Shown here: positions 44,313 through 56,255 of the stretch, one piece after another
Numbering within the stretch: the stretch's first letter is position 1
Layout: each line of letters opens with the position of its first letter
Notes under the pieces: generated by a model
The model's input: only the letters and a program-made list of their open reading frames with translations
Database searches by the model: none
Told to the model about the DNA's origin: nothing
Program-made: the position numbers and the translations under genes
DNA from: an uncultured Sphingomonadaceae bacterium
Lineage (GTDB): Bacteria > Pseudomonadota > Alphaproteobacteria > Sphingomonadales > Sphingomonadaceae
Length of the DNA stretch: 64,000 nucleotides
NCBI GenBank assembly: GCA_946479505.1
Contig: CAMLGC010000004.1
Coordinates: 21,346-85,345, forward strand
Direction: 5' to 3'

Positions 44313-45086
44313 ATGGCCAAGCTTCCTCCTTTTCCCGGCACGACCGGCCGCCGCAATTGGCGGACGGCATTTGACGCGATTCGCAAGCTGCTCGCGAATG
44401 GCGACGATACGACGCAGGTGTTCCGCATCATGCGCGCGCTCAACGTCGGCAATTCGGAAACGAATTACGCGCGGCTGATCGCAACCGAGGAGGGCGGGCG
44501 GCTCGCCTACGAACGCGTCGAGCTTGCCGGGCGCTTCACCGACAAGGCGTTCATCGCGCAGTTCGCCCCCGGCACCGTCGGCGCCGCCTATCGCGAGTTC
44601 CTCGAAGCTACCGGCTATTCGGCCGACGGGCTCGCCGAAGCGTCGCGGATCAACCGCGAGGAAGACATGCCCCATCCGTACGCCTGGTTCGGGCGGCGGG
44701 TGCGCGACACGCACGACATCTGGCATGTGCTCACCGGCTACAAGGCCGACGAGAGCCTAGGCGAGGCGTGCCTGGTCGCGTTCAGCTACGCGCAGGTCGG
44801 CGGGCTCGGCTGGGCGTTCATCGGCGGCGCCGCTGCCCTCAAGAGCCTCAAGGTCACCGGCAACAGCCTGTTCGCCAAAGCGGTGTGGGAGGGATATCGC
44901 CACGGCCGAAAGGCAAGGTGGATTTCGGGCGAGGATTACGAGGCGCTAATGGCCGAGCCGATCGACGCGGCGCGCGCGCGGCTCGGAATCGCAACGCCGC
45001 ACGCCTATCTGAAGGCGCAGCGCGAGCTCGGCGCAGAGCTCGCATCCTATCTCAGCACCCAAAAGGCAAAGACGGCGGCCGCCTGA
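44313..45086 (+). CDS. coq4: Coq4-family ubiquinone biosynthesis protein
   Basis: A 257-residue Coq4 protein. The conserved metal-binding motif HDIWH (about residues 132-136, in RVRDTHDIWHVLTGY) with the later Glu in GEACLVAF is intact. In mitochondria and alphaproteobacteria Coq4 takes part in ring modification during ubiquinone synthesis. It sits between the YbjQ insertion and recF; its likely promoter is in the 135-bp gap before it. Confidence 0.88.
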   Translation: MAKLPPFPGTTGRRNWRTAFDAIRKLLANGDDTTQVFRIMRALNVGNSETNYARLIATEEGGRLAYERVELAGRFTDKAFIAQFAPGTVGAAYREFLEATGYSADGLAEASRINREEDMPHPYAWFGRRVRDTHDIWHVLTGYKADESLGEACLVAFSYAQVGGLGWAFIGGAAALKSLKVTGNSLFAKAVWEGYRHGRKARWISGEDYEALMAEPIDAARARLGIATPHAYLKAQRELGAELASYLSTQKAKTAAA

Positions 45087-45124
45087 TCGCGCTTGCGACA
45101 CAAACGCGCTAAAGCCGGGCGCGC

Positions 45125-46198
45125 ATGCTGTCGCGCCTCGTCCTCACCGATTTCCGCAATCACGCCGATGCCGTGCTGACGCCCGGCGCAGGGTTCGTCG
45201 TGCTCACCGGCGAGAACGGCGCGGGCAAGACCAACGTGCTCGAGGCAGTGTCGCTGCTCGCGCCCGGTCGCGGGCTCAGGCGCGCCGGTCTCGCCGATAT
45301 GGCGCGGCAGGACGGAAGCGGCGCGTTCGGCGTCGCCGCCTCGATCGGCAGGGATGCCGAGATCGCCACCGGCATCGAGCCGAGCGCCCCCACGCGTCGC
45401 CTCGTCCGCATCAACGGCGCGCCCGCGCCTGCAAATGTGCTGGCGGAATGGCTCACCCTCCTGTGGCTCACGCCCGCAATGGATCGGCTGTTCGTCGAGC
45501 CGCCAAGCGAGCGGCGGCGCTTTCTCGACCGGCTGACGCTCGCGCTCGCACCCGGACATGCTCTCCACACCGCGCGCTACGAGGCCGCGATGCGCGCGCG
45601 CAATCGGCTGCTCGCGGGCGAGGCGGCGCCCGATTCCGACTGGCTTGCCGCGCTCGAAGCGCAGATGGCCGAGCACGGCGCCGTGATCGACGCTGCACGC
45701 CGCACCACCGTCGCTACCCTCGACGAAGCGCTCGCAATCGCACCCGATGGACCGTTCGCGCGCGCCGGTCTCGCGCTCGAGAATCCCGACGGCGAGGCGC
45801 TCGATCTCGCCCGCGCGCTCGCCGCCGCCCGCCGCCGTGATGCCGCGGCGGGCCGCGCGCTCGTCGGCCCTCATCGCGCCGATCTCGCCGTCACCCACCG
45901 CGCCAAGCGCCAGCCGGCGGCCTTGTGCTCGACAGGCGAGCAGAAGGCGCTGCTGCTGGGGCTGGTGCTCGCGCATGCAGGTCTTGTCGCGCGTCGCACC
46001 GGCACCGCGCCGGTGCTGCTGCTCGACGAGGTCGCCGCGCATCTCGATCCGGTACGCCGCGGCGCCCTTTTCGAACGACTCGCCGAAAGCGCCGGGCAGG
46101 TATGGATGACCGGTACCGAGCCCGCTCTGTTCGACGCGATCGGCAGCGACGCGCGCCGCTACACCGTCGCCGAAGGGCGTCTCAGCGAGACCGGCTGA
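45125..46198 (+). CDS. recF: DNA replication and repair protein RecF
   Basis: A 357-residue SMC-like ATPase that loads RecA at single-strand gaps. The Walker A is [13 protein letters not shown] (about 31-43), the signature motif is [13 protein letters not shown] and the Walker B is [13 protein letters not shown]. The N-terminus [14 protein letters not shown] is typical. It stands in the dnaN-recF-gyrB order common near replication origins. Confidence 0.95.
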   Translation: MLSRLVLTDFRNHADAVLTPGAGFVVLTGENGAGKTNVLEAVSLLAPGRGLRRAGLADMARQDGSGAFGVAASIGRDAEIATGIEPSAPTRRLVRINGAPAPANVLAEWLTLLWLTPAMDRLFVEPPSERRRFLDRLTLALAPGHALHTARYEAAMRARNRLLAGEAAPDSDWLAALEAQMAEHGAVIDAARRTTVATLDEALAIAPDGPFARAGLALENPDGEALDLARALAAARRRDAAAGRALVGPHRADLAVTHRAKRQPAALCSTGEQKALLLGLVLAHAGLVARRTGTAPVLLLDEVAAHLDPVRRGALFERLAESAGQVWMTGTEPALFDAIGSDARRYTVAEGRLSETG

Positions 46199-46447
46199 AG
46201 CGATCGAGCCAGGCGATCACCGCTTGCTCGAGCCGAATACGCGTCGGTGTCGGTGCCAGGCCGTCGTCGGCCACGAAGGCGCGAAGCTGCTCGCGCGGCT
46301 GACCCCAGGTTCGCGGCCGAGATCAGGATCACGCCGGCGAGATCCGGATCGCCGTCGGCGGTCAGCGCGGCGAGCCCACCACCCATGCGGTGCCGGGCGA
46401 CAAACTGCCTCGTCGGATCGACCTCGTCTCCCGCTGGTTGAAGACCT
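46180..46447 (-). pseudogene. Remnant of an alpha/beta hydrolase
   Basis: The minus strand carries VDPTRQFVARHRMGGGLAALTADGDPDLAGVILISAAN-like text, which matches the nucleophile-elbow region of dienelactone/prolyl-peptidase-type hydrolases (normally VDPTRIVVAGHSMGGG). Here the Ser is replaced by Arg (HRMGG). After ISAAN the frame changes and a C-terminal piece ([18 protein letters not shown]) follows, with the middle of the protein deleted. The stop at 46180-46182 overlaps the recF end. It is a degraded gene. Confidence 0.75.
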
Positions 46448-47209
46448 ATGATCGACGCGCTGATGGCGGGATTCTGGGGGCTGTTCGGCGGATCGGCGCT
46501 GCTGATCGGTGCCGGGGTCGGCTATCTGGCACGCCTGCCGCAGCGATTGATCGCCGGCATCATGGCGATCGGATCGGGCGTGCTCATCTCGGCGGTGGCG
46601 TTCGATCTGATGGACGAGGCGTTCGCGCAGGGCGGCTTCGGCGCGACCGCGGCGGGGTTTCTGGGCGGCGCGCTCGCCTACACGCTCGCCAACATCCGCC
46701 TTTCGCAGGCGGGCGCCAAGCACCGCAAGCGATCAGGCGCCAACGCCGAGGCGCGCCAGCCCGACAAGGGTACCGGCACCGGGCTGGCGATCGCGGTCGG
46801 TGCGCTGCTCGACGGCATTCCCGAATCGGTGGTGATCGGCGTCAGCCTGCTCGCCGGCGGAAGCGTGAGCTGGGTAACCGTCATCGCCGTGTTCCTCTCG
46901 AACGTGCCCGAAGGCCTGTCGAGCGCAGCGGGGATGAAGCAGGCCGGGCGTACGCCGGGCTACATCTTCGGCGTATGGGGCGGCATCGCGATCGTCTCGG
47001 GCGTCGCCGCGCTGCTCGGCAACCTGCTGCTGGCCGATGCGTCGCCCGCGCTGATCGCGATCATCACCAGCATCGCTGCGGGCGCGATCCTGGCGATGCT
47101 CGTCGATACGATGATCCCCGAAGCGACCGAGAAATCGCACGATTACTCGGGGCTGATCGCGGTCGTCGGCTTCCTCCTCGCGTTCGTGCTCTCGAAGCTT
47201 GGCGAATAG
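46448..47209 (+). CDS. ZIP-family metal transporter
   Basis: A 253-residue membrane protein of the ZIP family with about eight helices. The metal-path motifs are LLDGIPESVVIG (helix 4) and LSNVPEGLSSAAGM (helix 5), where His is replaced by Asp/Asn, as in some bacterial ZIP members. A short charged loop (about 95-110) follows the third helix. It probably carries divalent metal; direction and metal are not shown by sequence. Confidence 0.88.
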   Translation: MIDALMAGFWGLFGGSALLIGAGVGYLARLPQRLIAGIMAIGSGVLISAVAFDLMDEAFAQGGFGATAAGFLGGALAYTLANIRLSQAGAKHRKRSGANAEARQPDKGTGTGLAIAVGALLDGIPESVVIGVSLLAGGSVSWVTVIAVFLSNVPEGLSSAAGMKQAGRTPGYIFGVWGGIAIVSGVAALLGNLLLADASPALIAIITSIAAGAILAMLVDTMIPEATEKSHDYSGLIAVVGFLLAFVLSKLGE

Positions 47210-49723
<2,514 letters not shown>

Positions 49724-49769
49724 CCGCCGCCGCCATCCGGCGCCGGCTTTGGGAGAGGGAGGAATATTG

Positions 49770-50585
49770 ATGGTCGGCTATCGGACCTACGCCGTGCTGA
49801 TGTCGGGAGCGGCGGCGCTCGCCGCCTGCACCCCGACATCGAACGCACAGACCGAAAACACGCAGGTTGCGACGGCGCAGCCTGCCGATGGCGCGCTGCC
49901 GCCCGCGATCGCCGCCGCCGCGGCCGATCCGGTGCGCGGGGCCGATGCAGCGAGCGTGGACGCGCGGCGCCACGGGCCGGAAATCCTCGCCTTCGCCGGC
50001 GTCGAACCGGGCGACAAGGTAATCGATCTGATCCCGGGCAGCGGCTATTGGACTAGGCTCTTCGCCAAGACGGTCGGCGCCGATGGCCATGTTTATGGCA
50101 TCTGGCCGAAACCCTATGCCGCCGAAGCCAAGACCAACGTCACCGATTACCAGACCCTCGCCGGCTCGGCCGACTTCGCCAACGTGAGCGCCAGCGTCGA
50201 GCCCGCGACCGAGATCGGCGCGCCCGAGAAGGTCGATCTCGTCTTCACGGCGCAGAACTACCACGATTACCCCGATCCGTTCATGGGGCCGGTCGATCCT
50301 GCGGTGCTCAACAAGGCGGTGTTCGACGCGCTCAAGCCGGGCGGCATCTACCTGATCGTCGATCATGCCGCCGAGGCGGGATCGGGGCTGCGCGACACCG
50401 ATACGCTCCACCGTATCGATCCCGCGACGGTCAAGAGCCAGGTCACCGCCGCGGGTTTCGAGTTCGTCGGCGAAAGCCCGCTGCTCGCCAACCCGGCGGA
50501 CGATCACAGCCTCAAGGTGTTCGATCCCAAGGTGCGCGGAAAGACCGACCAGTTCATCTACAAGTTCCGCAAGCCGCCCCAGTAG
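49770..50585 (+). CDS. Exported methyltransferase-like protein (lipoprotein signal)
   Basis: A 271-residue protein with a lipoprotein-like N-terminus (AALAACTPT, lipobox LAAC) after a short hydrophobic stretch. The rest is a class I SAM-dependent methyltransferase fold (DKVIDLIPGSGYWTRLF as motif I, LVFTAQNYHDY and LKPGGIYLIVDHA as motifs near the active site). An exported protein of this fold is odd because SAM is cytoplasmic; similar proteins are known as 'predicted methyltransferases' in alphaproteobacteria. ATG 49770 has a strong GGGAGGAA site. Confidence 0.82.
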   Translation: MVGYRTYAVLMSGAAALAACTPTSNAQTENTQVATAQPADGALPPAIAAAAADPVRGADAASVDARRHGPEILAFAGVEPGDKVIDLIPGSGYWTRLFAKTVGADGHVYGIWPKPYAAEAKTNVTDYQTLAGSADFANVSASVEPATEIGAPEKVDLVFTAQNYHDYPDPFMGPVDPAVLNKAVFDALKPGGIYLIVDHAAEAGSGLRDTDTLHRIDPATVKSQVTAAGFEFVGESPLLANPADDHSLKVFDPKVRGKTDQFIYKFRKPPQ

Positions 50586-50641
50586 CGAACAACCCGCATC
50601 ACCGGCGTGTCGAATGGAATGGTCGGCGTGGGCGAGCGAAG

Positions 50642-51673
50642 CTACGCCACCGCCGCCCGCAATGTCGCGCGCACGCCGCGGTGCGTAGGATCGTATTCGA
50701 CCGCGCTTTGCAGGCTCTGCGCCATCGCCCGGATCACGCGCGTGCCGAGCCCGGTCCCTCGTGCCGCGGCGCCGGCCGCGATGCCGCAGCCGTCATCCTC
50801 GACCGCGAGCACGAAGCAGTCTTCGCCCTCGCGGGTCAGGCCGATTCGCACCTCGCCCGCGGCGTTCGGGTCATAGGCATATTTGCATGCGTTCGAGACG
50901 AGCTCGTTGACGATCACGCCCAGCGACACCGCGCGATCGGTCGGCAGGCGGATAGGCTCGGCGACGAGCCTCAGGTTCCGCGGCGCCTCCGTACGCGACC
51001 AGGTCTGCGCGAGCTCCTCGACCAGCGCACCGAGATATTCGCGCATATCGACGCTCTCGACATCATCGGCGGTGTAGAGCCGGCGATGGACCTGTCCGAT
51101 CGCCGCGATCCGCCGCTGCGTGTCCTCAAGCGCGAGCCGGGCGCTGTCGTCGGCAACCGCCTTCGCCTGCATCTGGACGAGCGCCGAGACGAGCTGAAGG
51201 CTGTTGGCGACGCGATGGTTTACCTCGCGCAGCAGCGTCTCGAGCCGTGCGTTGCTCGCGCGGAGCTGCTCCTCGACCTCGAGTTTGCCCTGTTCGAGTC
51301 GCGCGCGTTCGAGCACGTGATCGAAGGCGTTGGCAAGCAGGTCGAAAAAATCCTCGCCGATCGATTTGACGACGTAATCGGCGGCGCCCGCCTTGAGCGC
51401 CGCGATCGCGATCCGCCCCTCCTCGGAACCGGTGACATAGACGACCGGCGGCGGCGCGGGCAGCGTGCGCAAGCGGTCCAGCGTTTCGAGCCCGTCCATC
51501 TCGGGCATGTAATGGTCGACCGCGACCAGGTCGAACCGCTCCGCCATCGCCAGCGCCACACCGTCGGCGCCCCGCTCGGCCAGCGTCACCTCATACCCGC
51601 GGCGCGTGAGCGCGCGCTGCGCGAGCCGACGAATGCCGGCATCGTCGTCGATATAGAGGACGCGGACGCCCAA
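50642..51673 (-). CDS. Receiver-HWE/HisKA_2 hybrid sensor kinase
   Basis: A 343-residue protein. Residues 1-115 are a receiver (IDDD, phosphoacceptor D53 in VAVDHYMP, K103); a coiled linker (RLEQGKLEVEEQLRASNARLE) joins it to a HisKA_2 dimerisation domain with H153 (LLREVNHRVANSLQLV) and an HATPase domain (VNELVSNACKYAY, VEDDGCGI, GTGLGTRVI). The receiver would control kinase activity. It is the last gene of the three-gene signalling unit, 5 bp after the single-domain regulator. Confidence 0.9.
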   Translation of the reverse strand: MGVRVLYIDDDAGIRRLAQRALTRRGYEVTLAERGADGVALAMAERFDLVAVDHYMPEMDGLETLDRLRTLPAPPPVVYVTGSEEGRIAIAALKAGAADYVVKSIGEDFFDLLANAFDHVLERARLEQGKLEVEEQLRASNARLETLLREVNHRVANSLQLVSALVQMQAKAVADDSARLALEDTQRRIAAIGQVHRRLYTADDVESVDMREYLGALVEELAQTWSRTEAPRNLRLVAEPIRLPTDRAVSLGVIVNELVSNACKYAYDPNAAGEVRIGLTREGEDCFVLAVEDDGCGIAAGAAARGTGLGTRVIRAMAQSLQSAVEYDPTHRGVRATLRAAVA

Positions 51674-51678
51674 GCGTG

Positions 51679-52119
51679 TCAGCCCTCGACCTCAGGCACC
51701 TGGATCACCGAGAGGAACAGGCCGAGCTGGCGGATCGCGTCCGCGAAACTCTCATAATTGACCGGCTTGGTGATATAGACGTTGCAGCCGAGATCGTAGC
51801 AGCGCTGGATCTCGACCTTGTCGTCGGTCGTGGTGAGCACGACGACGGGGGTGCGCTTTAGGATGTCGTCGCCCTTGATCTTAGCAAGGATGTCGGTGCC
51901 GCTCATGTCGGGCAGGTTCAGGTCGAGCAACACCAGCGCGGGGCCGTTGCGGCGCGGGCCGTTCGGCGAGGTGAACAGATAGTCGACCGCCCGCGTCCCG
52001 TCGGTGAAATGCGTGATGTCGTTGAGGATCCCCGCGCGGCGAATGTTCTTCTCGATGAGGCGCGCATGGCCCTCGTCGTCCTCGATCATCACGATCGATA
52101 CCGATTTGTGATCGTTCAT
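51679..52119 (-). CDS. Single-domain response regulator (Rcp1-like)
   Basis: A 146-residue receiver with acidic pair in MIEDDEGH (D14/E13 region), phosphoacceptor D66 in LLDLNLPDMSG, Thr in VLTTTDD and Lys in YITKPVN. The long loop before D66 (LFTSPNGPRRNGP) is typical of Rcp1-type partners of phytochrome- and CHASE-type kinases. Its start overlaps the stop of the CHASE3 kinase (ATGA), and it likely shuttles phosphate between the two kinases. Confidence 0.9.
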   Translation of the reverse strand: MNDHKSVSIVMIEDDEGHARLIEKNIRRAGILNDITHFTDGTRAVDYLFTSPNGPRRNGPALVLLDLNLPDMSGTDILAKIKGDDILKRTPVVVLTTTDDKVEIQRCYDLGCNVYITKPVNYESFADAIRQLGLFLSVIQVPEVEG

Positions 52120-53630
52120 CTGGCTTGTTCCTGCGGTTGGGCAATGGCGAGCGGCAGCGATAGCCGAAACGTCGCTCCTTCGCCAAGTTGCGACGACACG
52201 TCGATAATTCCGCCAAGCCGATAGGCGAGCGCACGAACATGCGCGAGTCCGATGCCCTCGCCGGGCTGATCCTGCGCGCCCGAACGGCGGAATAGGTCGA
52301 ATACCCGCTGATGGTCGCGCGGATCGATGCCGCGGCCATTATCGGCGATCTCGTAGATCAGTCGTGCGCCCTCGCGTCGTCCGCGGAACTCGATCCGCCC
52401 TTTGCGTGCGGGATCGAGATATTTGACCGCATTCTCGATCAGGTTGGAGAGGATTTGATCGATCGCCAGCCGGTCGCTGACCAGTCCGGGCAGCGGATGA
52501 TGAACGATCAGGTTCGCTTCGCGGTCATCGAGCCGGTGCTGGATCGTGTCGCGAATGTTTTCCACGAGCGCGTCCATGTCGATCGGCTCGGGCGCGATCA
52601 CGCGCCGGCCCTCGCGCGAAAGCTTGAGGATCGCGTTGATCAGCGCGTCCATCTTCTGGGTCGAGGTGCGGATGAAACCGATCGCCTCGGGCAGGTCCTC
52701 GTGCGCGGCTAACCGTGCTTCCTGGCTGGCAAGCTCGGGCGCCTTCTCCTCGACCGTCTCGATGAGACCGGTGATCGCCTTGGTCGCGGCGTCGAGTTCG
52801 GCGGTAAAACCCATTACGTTGACCAGCGGCGAGCGCAGATCGTGGCTGACGATATAGGCGAAGCGCTGGATTTCCTCGTTGGCGCGGGTGAGGTCGGCGG
52901 TTCGCTCCTCGACCGCGTCTTCGAGCGATTCGTTTAGGCCGCGCAACCGCTCGCTCGCCTGGCCGAGGTCACGCGTGTAGCGCAGCACGGTGACCAGCGA
53001 GGTCACCGCGACGACGAGCACAAGCACGCCGGCCGCGGCGAGCACGAGGAAGAAGATGCGCAACGCGTTTTGCTGCGAGGCGTCGCGCTGCTCGAGGAGC
53101 GTGCGCTCGGCAGCCGCCATCGTGGCGCCGGTCGATCGAATGCGTTCGAGCGTGCCGAGATCCTGGTTGGTCGCGAAGAACCGCTGCGCGGCCGCGCGAT
53201 TTCCCAGACCGACGAGCGTCATCGATCGATCGCGCAGCGACTCCGCCGATGACGTTAGCCGGCGCAGCGATTGAATGCGCTTTACCTGCGTCGCGTTGTC
53301 GCCTGCAAGCGCGGCCAACCGGTTGAGCGCGGGCGCGATTTCCGCGCTACGGCGGCGATAGCGGTCGACGAACTCCGGATCGCCCGTCAGCACATAGCCG
53401 CGCCGCGCGGCTTCGGCCTGCTCGTTGGCAAGCCGGAAGCGCGAGATCGCCTGCTCGACCTGATAGGTGTGCTCGACCCAGTAGCTATGATCCTGATTGC
53501 TCCTGGTGAGCCATGCGGTCGCGACGGCCACGGCGATCAGGGCGACGAAGCCCGTCACCAACAAGCCGATCAGGAACCGCCGGATACCCGCCTCGGATCG
53601 CGGCGTCTCCGGCACGGGAACGCGCACCAT
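52116..53630 (-). CDS. CHASE3-domain sensor histidine kinase
   Basis: A 504-residue membrane kinase. Two helices (about 18-40 and 185-208) enclose a CHASE3 sensory domain (about 45-180, with YVLTGDPEFVDRY); a coiled linker leads to HisKA (FAYIVSHDLRSPLVNVMGF, His near 267) and HATPase (QILSNLIENAVKY, DNGRGI, GEGIGLAHV). ATG 53630 is chosen because GGAGA precedes it; an in-frame extension to 53933 overlaps the exonuclease region. First gene of the signalling operon. Confidence 0.9.
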   Translation of the reverse strand: MVRVPVPETPRSEAGIRRFLIGLLVTGFVALIAVAVATAWLTRSNQDHSYWVEHTYQVEQAISRFRLANEQAEAARRGYVLTGDPEFVDRYRRRSAEIAPALNRLAALAGDNATQVKRIQSLRRLTSSAESLRDRSMTLVGLGNRAAAQRFFATNQDLGTLERIRSTGATMAAAERTLLEQRDASQQNALRIFFLVLAAAGVLVLVVAVTSLVTVLRYTRDLGQASERLRGLNESLEDAVEERTADLTRANEEIQRFAYIVSHDLRSPLVNVMGFTAELDAATKAITGLIETVEEKAPELASQEARLAAHEDLPEAIGFIRTSTQKMDALINAILKLSREGRRVIAPEPIDMDALVENIRDTIQHRLDDREANLIVHHPLPGLVSDRLAIDQILSNLIENAVKYLDPARKGRIEFRGRREGARLIYEIADNGRGIDPRDHQRVFDLFRRSGAQDQPGEGIGLAHVRALAYRLGGIIDVSSQLGEGATFRLSLPLAIAQPQEQAR

Positions 53631-53700
53631 GCGCTCTCCTAGCCGGCGCACAACCGGTTGAAAAGAGACATTGATCCTGACGTGTCTGGGTTGGACGTCG

Positions 53701-54456
53701 CTATAAGAGCGCGCGCTGAAGCGTCTCGCGGCCGATCGCGCCGCCGCCGTGGCGGCGTGCGATCTCCTGCTCTGCGGTGTAGCGCACATCGGGATCGCGA
53801 TCGTGCGCGAACCCTTCGAGCGCATAATCGTCGATCTCGCGCCAGTCCTTGCCGCGATCGGGGCCGCTGCGCACGCGCGGCAGCAGCCCAGGCAGGCTCG
53901 ACCATTCGAGCAGTTGCGCGACGCTCGCCTCATTGAGCATGTCGCGCAAATGGTGCGCGGTCACATAGGCGTCGGGGAAGGCGCGGTGCGCCGGCAAGCC
54001 GCGCTCATGATCGATTCCCTCAGGTCGGCGCCAATAGCGCAGCACCTGGTTCGAAAAGCTCGGCGAATCGGGCCAGAGCCGCAGCGCGCATTTCCACGTG
54101 CAGATCCAGTCCGCGCCGTGGGTGAGTGGCGGCGTACAGAATTTCTGTTCGAAATCGGCGCGGTGCGCGGCGAGCGCGAGCCGGCGCGGATAGGGATCGA
54201 GCACCTGGCGCGCGACGTCGTGCCACCACGGCGCGTCGGCGACCTGCTCTTCGAGGATATGGTGGATGGCTTGCGTGATCGGCGGGATCGGCCGTCCCGG
54301 ATTGACGAGGATCGCGCCGCCTTCACCCTCGATTTCCCAACGCCCGTCGTCGGCCAGCGCGACATCCTGCCAGCCGATCTCGCACACACCGTGACCCGGC
54401 GGCGCCGGCCCGGTGGTCTCCAGATCGACGACACGAATGATCTTGGGGGAGGGCAT
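53701..54456 (-). CDS. DEDDh 3'-5' exonuclease (DnaQ-like)
   Basis: A 251-residue exonuclease-fold protein. The first metal motif is VVDLETTG (residues 9-16, Asp/Glu), the second is AHRADFE (near 98), and the third HRAFPDAYVT (His and Asp near 162). These are the DEDDh residues of DnaQ/ExoX-type exonucleases. The C-terminal quarter (LEGFAHDRDPDVRYTAEQEIAR) is an extra module. A role in repair or RNA trimming is possible. Confidence 0.8.
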   Translation of the reverse strand: MPSPKIIRVVDLETTGPAPPGHGVCEIGWQDVALADDGRWEIEGEGGAILVNPGRPIPPITQAIHHILEEQVADAPWWHDVARQVLDPYPRRLALAAHRADFEQKFCTPPLTHGADWICTWKCALRLWPDSPSFSNQVLRYWRRPEGIDHERGLPAHRAFPDAYVTAHHLRDMLNEASVAQLLEWSSLPGLLPRVRSGPDRGKDWREIDDYALEGFAHDRDPDVRYTAEQEIARRHGGGAIGRETLQRALL

Positions 54457-54535
54457 CGGGCTTAGGTGGGCGTTTTGGGCGGCGATTGCCACCCCAATTC
54501 CTTCCCTCGCTCCCGCCGTGGGCGGGACGCCGCTG

Positions 54536-55918
54536 TCAATGCCCCGCCTGCGGCCCGCGTTCGACCTCGCTCCTGGCAAGCTGCTCGTCGATCTGCGCGA
54601 CCAGCCGGTCGAGGCCTTCCTGGCTCGACGATTCGGCGCGCGCGACGAGCACGTCCTGCGTGTTCGACGCGCGCAGCAGCCACCAGCCGTCGGGGGTGTT
54701 GACCCGCGCGCCGTCGGTGCGATTGACCTTGGCGCCCTCGGTCTCGAGCCGGTCGAGCACCTCGTCGACGATCGCGAACTTGCGGCTTTCATCGACCTGG
54801 AAGCGCATCTCGGGGGTGTTGACCAGATCGGGCATCTCGCCGCGGATCTGCGTCAGCGGCTTGCCGATCATGTGGACCGCGCGGATCAGCCGCACCGCGG
54901 CGTACATCGCATCGTCGAAACCGTAATAATCGTGCGCGAAGAAGATGTGCCCGCTCATCTCGCCCGCGAGCGGCGCACCCGTCTCGCGCATCTTGGTCTT
55001 GATGAGGCTGTGGCCGGTCTTCCACATCAGGGGCTCGCCGCCCAGCTCGGCGATCCGATCGTAGAGCATCTGGCTCGCCTTGACGTCTGCGATGATCGTC
55101 GCGCCCGGCTCCTCGCGCAGTACAGGCTCCGCCAGGATGGAGAGAAGCTGGTCGCCCCAGATCACCCGCCCCTCGCCGTCGATCGCGCCGATCCGGTCGC
55201 CATCGCCGTCGAACGCCAGCCCGAAATCGAGGTTCTTCTCAGCGACGAGGCGCTTGAGGTCCGCCAGGTTCTTCTCCTCGGTGGGATCGGGGTGATGGTT
55301 GGGGAAATGCCCGTCGACCTGGGTGAAGAGCGTATGGTGCTCCCCCGGCAGCAGCTTCACGAGCTTCTCGATCACCGGGCCTGCGGCGCCATTGCCCGCA
55401 TCCCAGCCGATCCGGTACGCGCCCCCGGCATAACCCACCATCAGCCGATCGACATAGGTATCGATGATGTCGGCGCTCGTCACCTCGCCCGAACCGTCAT
55501 CCCAATCGCCCTCGTTCGCCATCCGGCCCAGCTTCTGGATGTCCTCGCCGAAGAACGGCCTATGCTGCAGCACCATCTTGAAGCCGTTATACTCGGCCGG
55601 ATTGTGGCTGCCGGTGATCTGGACGCCGCCGTCCACCTCGAGCGTCGCCTCGGCATAATAGAGCATCGGCGTCGGCCCCAGCCCGATCCGGATGACGTCC
55701 ACCCCCGAGGCAGTGAGCCCTTCGATCAATGCTCGTTCGAGGTCGGGCGACGAGGTGCGCCCGTCATACCCCACCGCGACTCGCCGGCCTCCTGCGCGCC
55801 GCACGCACGTGCCGAACCCGCGCCCGATTGCGGTCGCGTCGGCGGTGCCGAGCGTCTTTCCGACGACGCCACGAATGTCGTATTCGCGAAGGCTGGTGGG
55901 ATCGAAACGGTGGGTCAT
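54536..55918 (-). CDS. Phosphomannomutase/phosphoglucomutase
   Basis: A 460-residue alpha-D-phosphohexomutase. The phosphoserine loop is [11 protein letters not shown], the metal loop is DGDGDRIG, the sugar-ring loop is GEMSGHIFF and the phosphate-binding loop is [15 protein letters not shown]. It interconverts hexose 6- and 1-phosphates for surface polysaccharide and nucleotide-sugar synthesis. It stands alone on the minus strand between the exonuclease and the J-domain gene. Confidence 0.94.
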   Translation of the reverse strand: MTHRFDPTSLREYDIRGVVGKTLGTADATAIGRGFGTCVRRAGGRRVAVGYDGRTSSPDLERALIEGLTASGVDVIRIGLGPTPMLYYAEATLEVDGGVQITGSHNPAEYNGFKMVLQHRPFFGEDIQKLGRMANEGDWDDGSGEVTSADIIDTYVDRLMVGYAGGAYRIGWDAGNGAAGPVIEKLVKLLPGEHHTLFTQVDGHFPNHHPDPTEEKNLADLKRLVAEKNLDFGLAFDGDGDRIGAIDGEGRVIWGDQLLSILAEPVLREEPGATIIADVKASQMLYDRIAELGGEPLMWKTGHSLIKTKMRETGAPLAGEMSGHIFFAHDYYGFDDAMYAAVRLIRAVHMIGKPLTQIRGEMPDLVNTPEMRFQVDESRKFAIVDEVLDRLETEGAKVNRTDGARVNTPDGWWLLRASNTQDVLVARAESSSQEGLDRLVAQIDEQLARSEVERGPQAGH

Positions 55919-55967
55919 CTTTCCGGGCTCCTTCTTTCCCCGCCCAATCGGTCAGCGCGCGGAAAGT

Positions 55968-56246
55968 TCAATCCTTGCGCCTGAGCAGCGTGTCGCGCGC
56001 GACGTTGATCCGCCGCGCAAGCTCGTCCGATCCGCCGCGATCGGGGTGGACCGCGATCATCAGCCGGCGGTGCGCGGCGCGGATTTCCTCGTCGCCCGCA
56101 CCGGCGTCGACGCCCAGCACCGCGCGTGCCTCGGCCTCGTCGAGCAACGGCGCGAACGGCCGCGCAGGCCTGCGCTTCGCCGGCCCTTTCCACAGCCGCC
56201 AGCCCAGATAGGCGACGACGAGCGCGATCAGGAGTTTGAAGATCAC
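55968..56246 (-). CDS. Membrane-anchored J-domain protein
   Basis: A 92-residue protein: an N-terminal transmembrane helix (FKLLIALVVAYLGWRLW) then a compact J domain (EARAVLGVDAGAGDEEIRAAHRRLMIAVHPDRGGSDELARRIN) with the HPD motif needed for Hsp70 stimulation. Small anchored J proteins of this sort recruit DnaK to the membrane. It is 9 bp downstream of mipZ on the same strand. Confidence 0.9.
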   Translation of the reverse strand: MIFKLLIALVVAYLGWRLWKGPAKRRPARPFAPLLDEAEARAVLGVDAGAGDEEIRAAHRRLMIAVHPDRGGSDELARRINVARDTLLRRKD

Positions 56247-56255
56247 GCGATAGCC

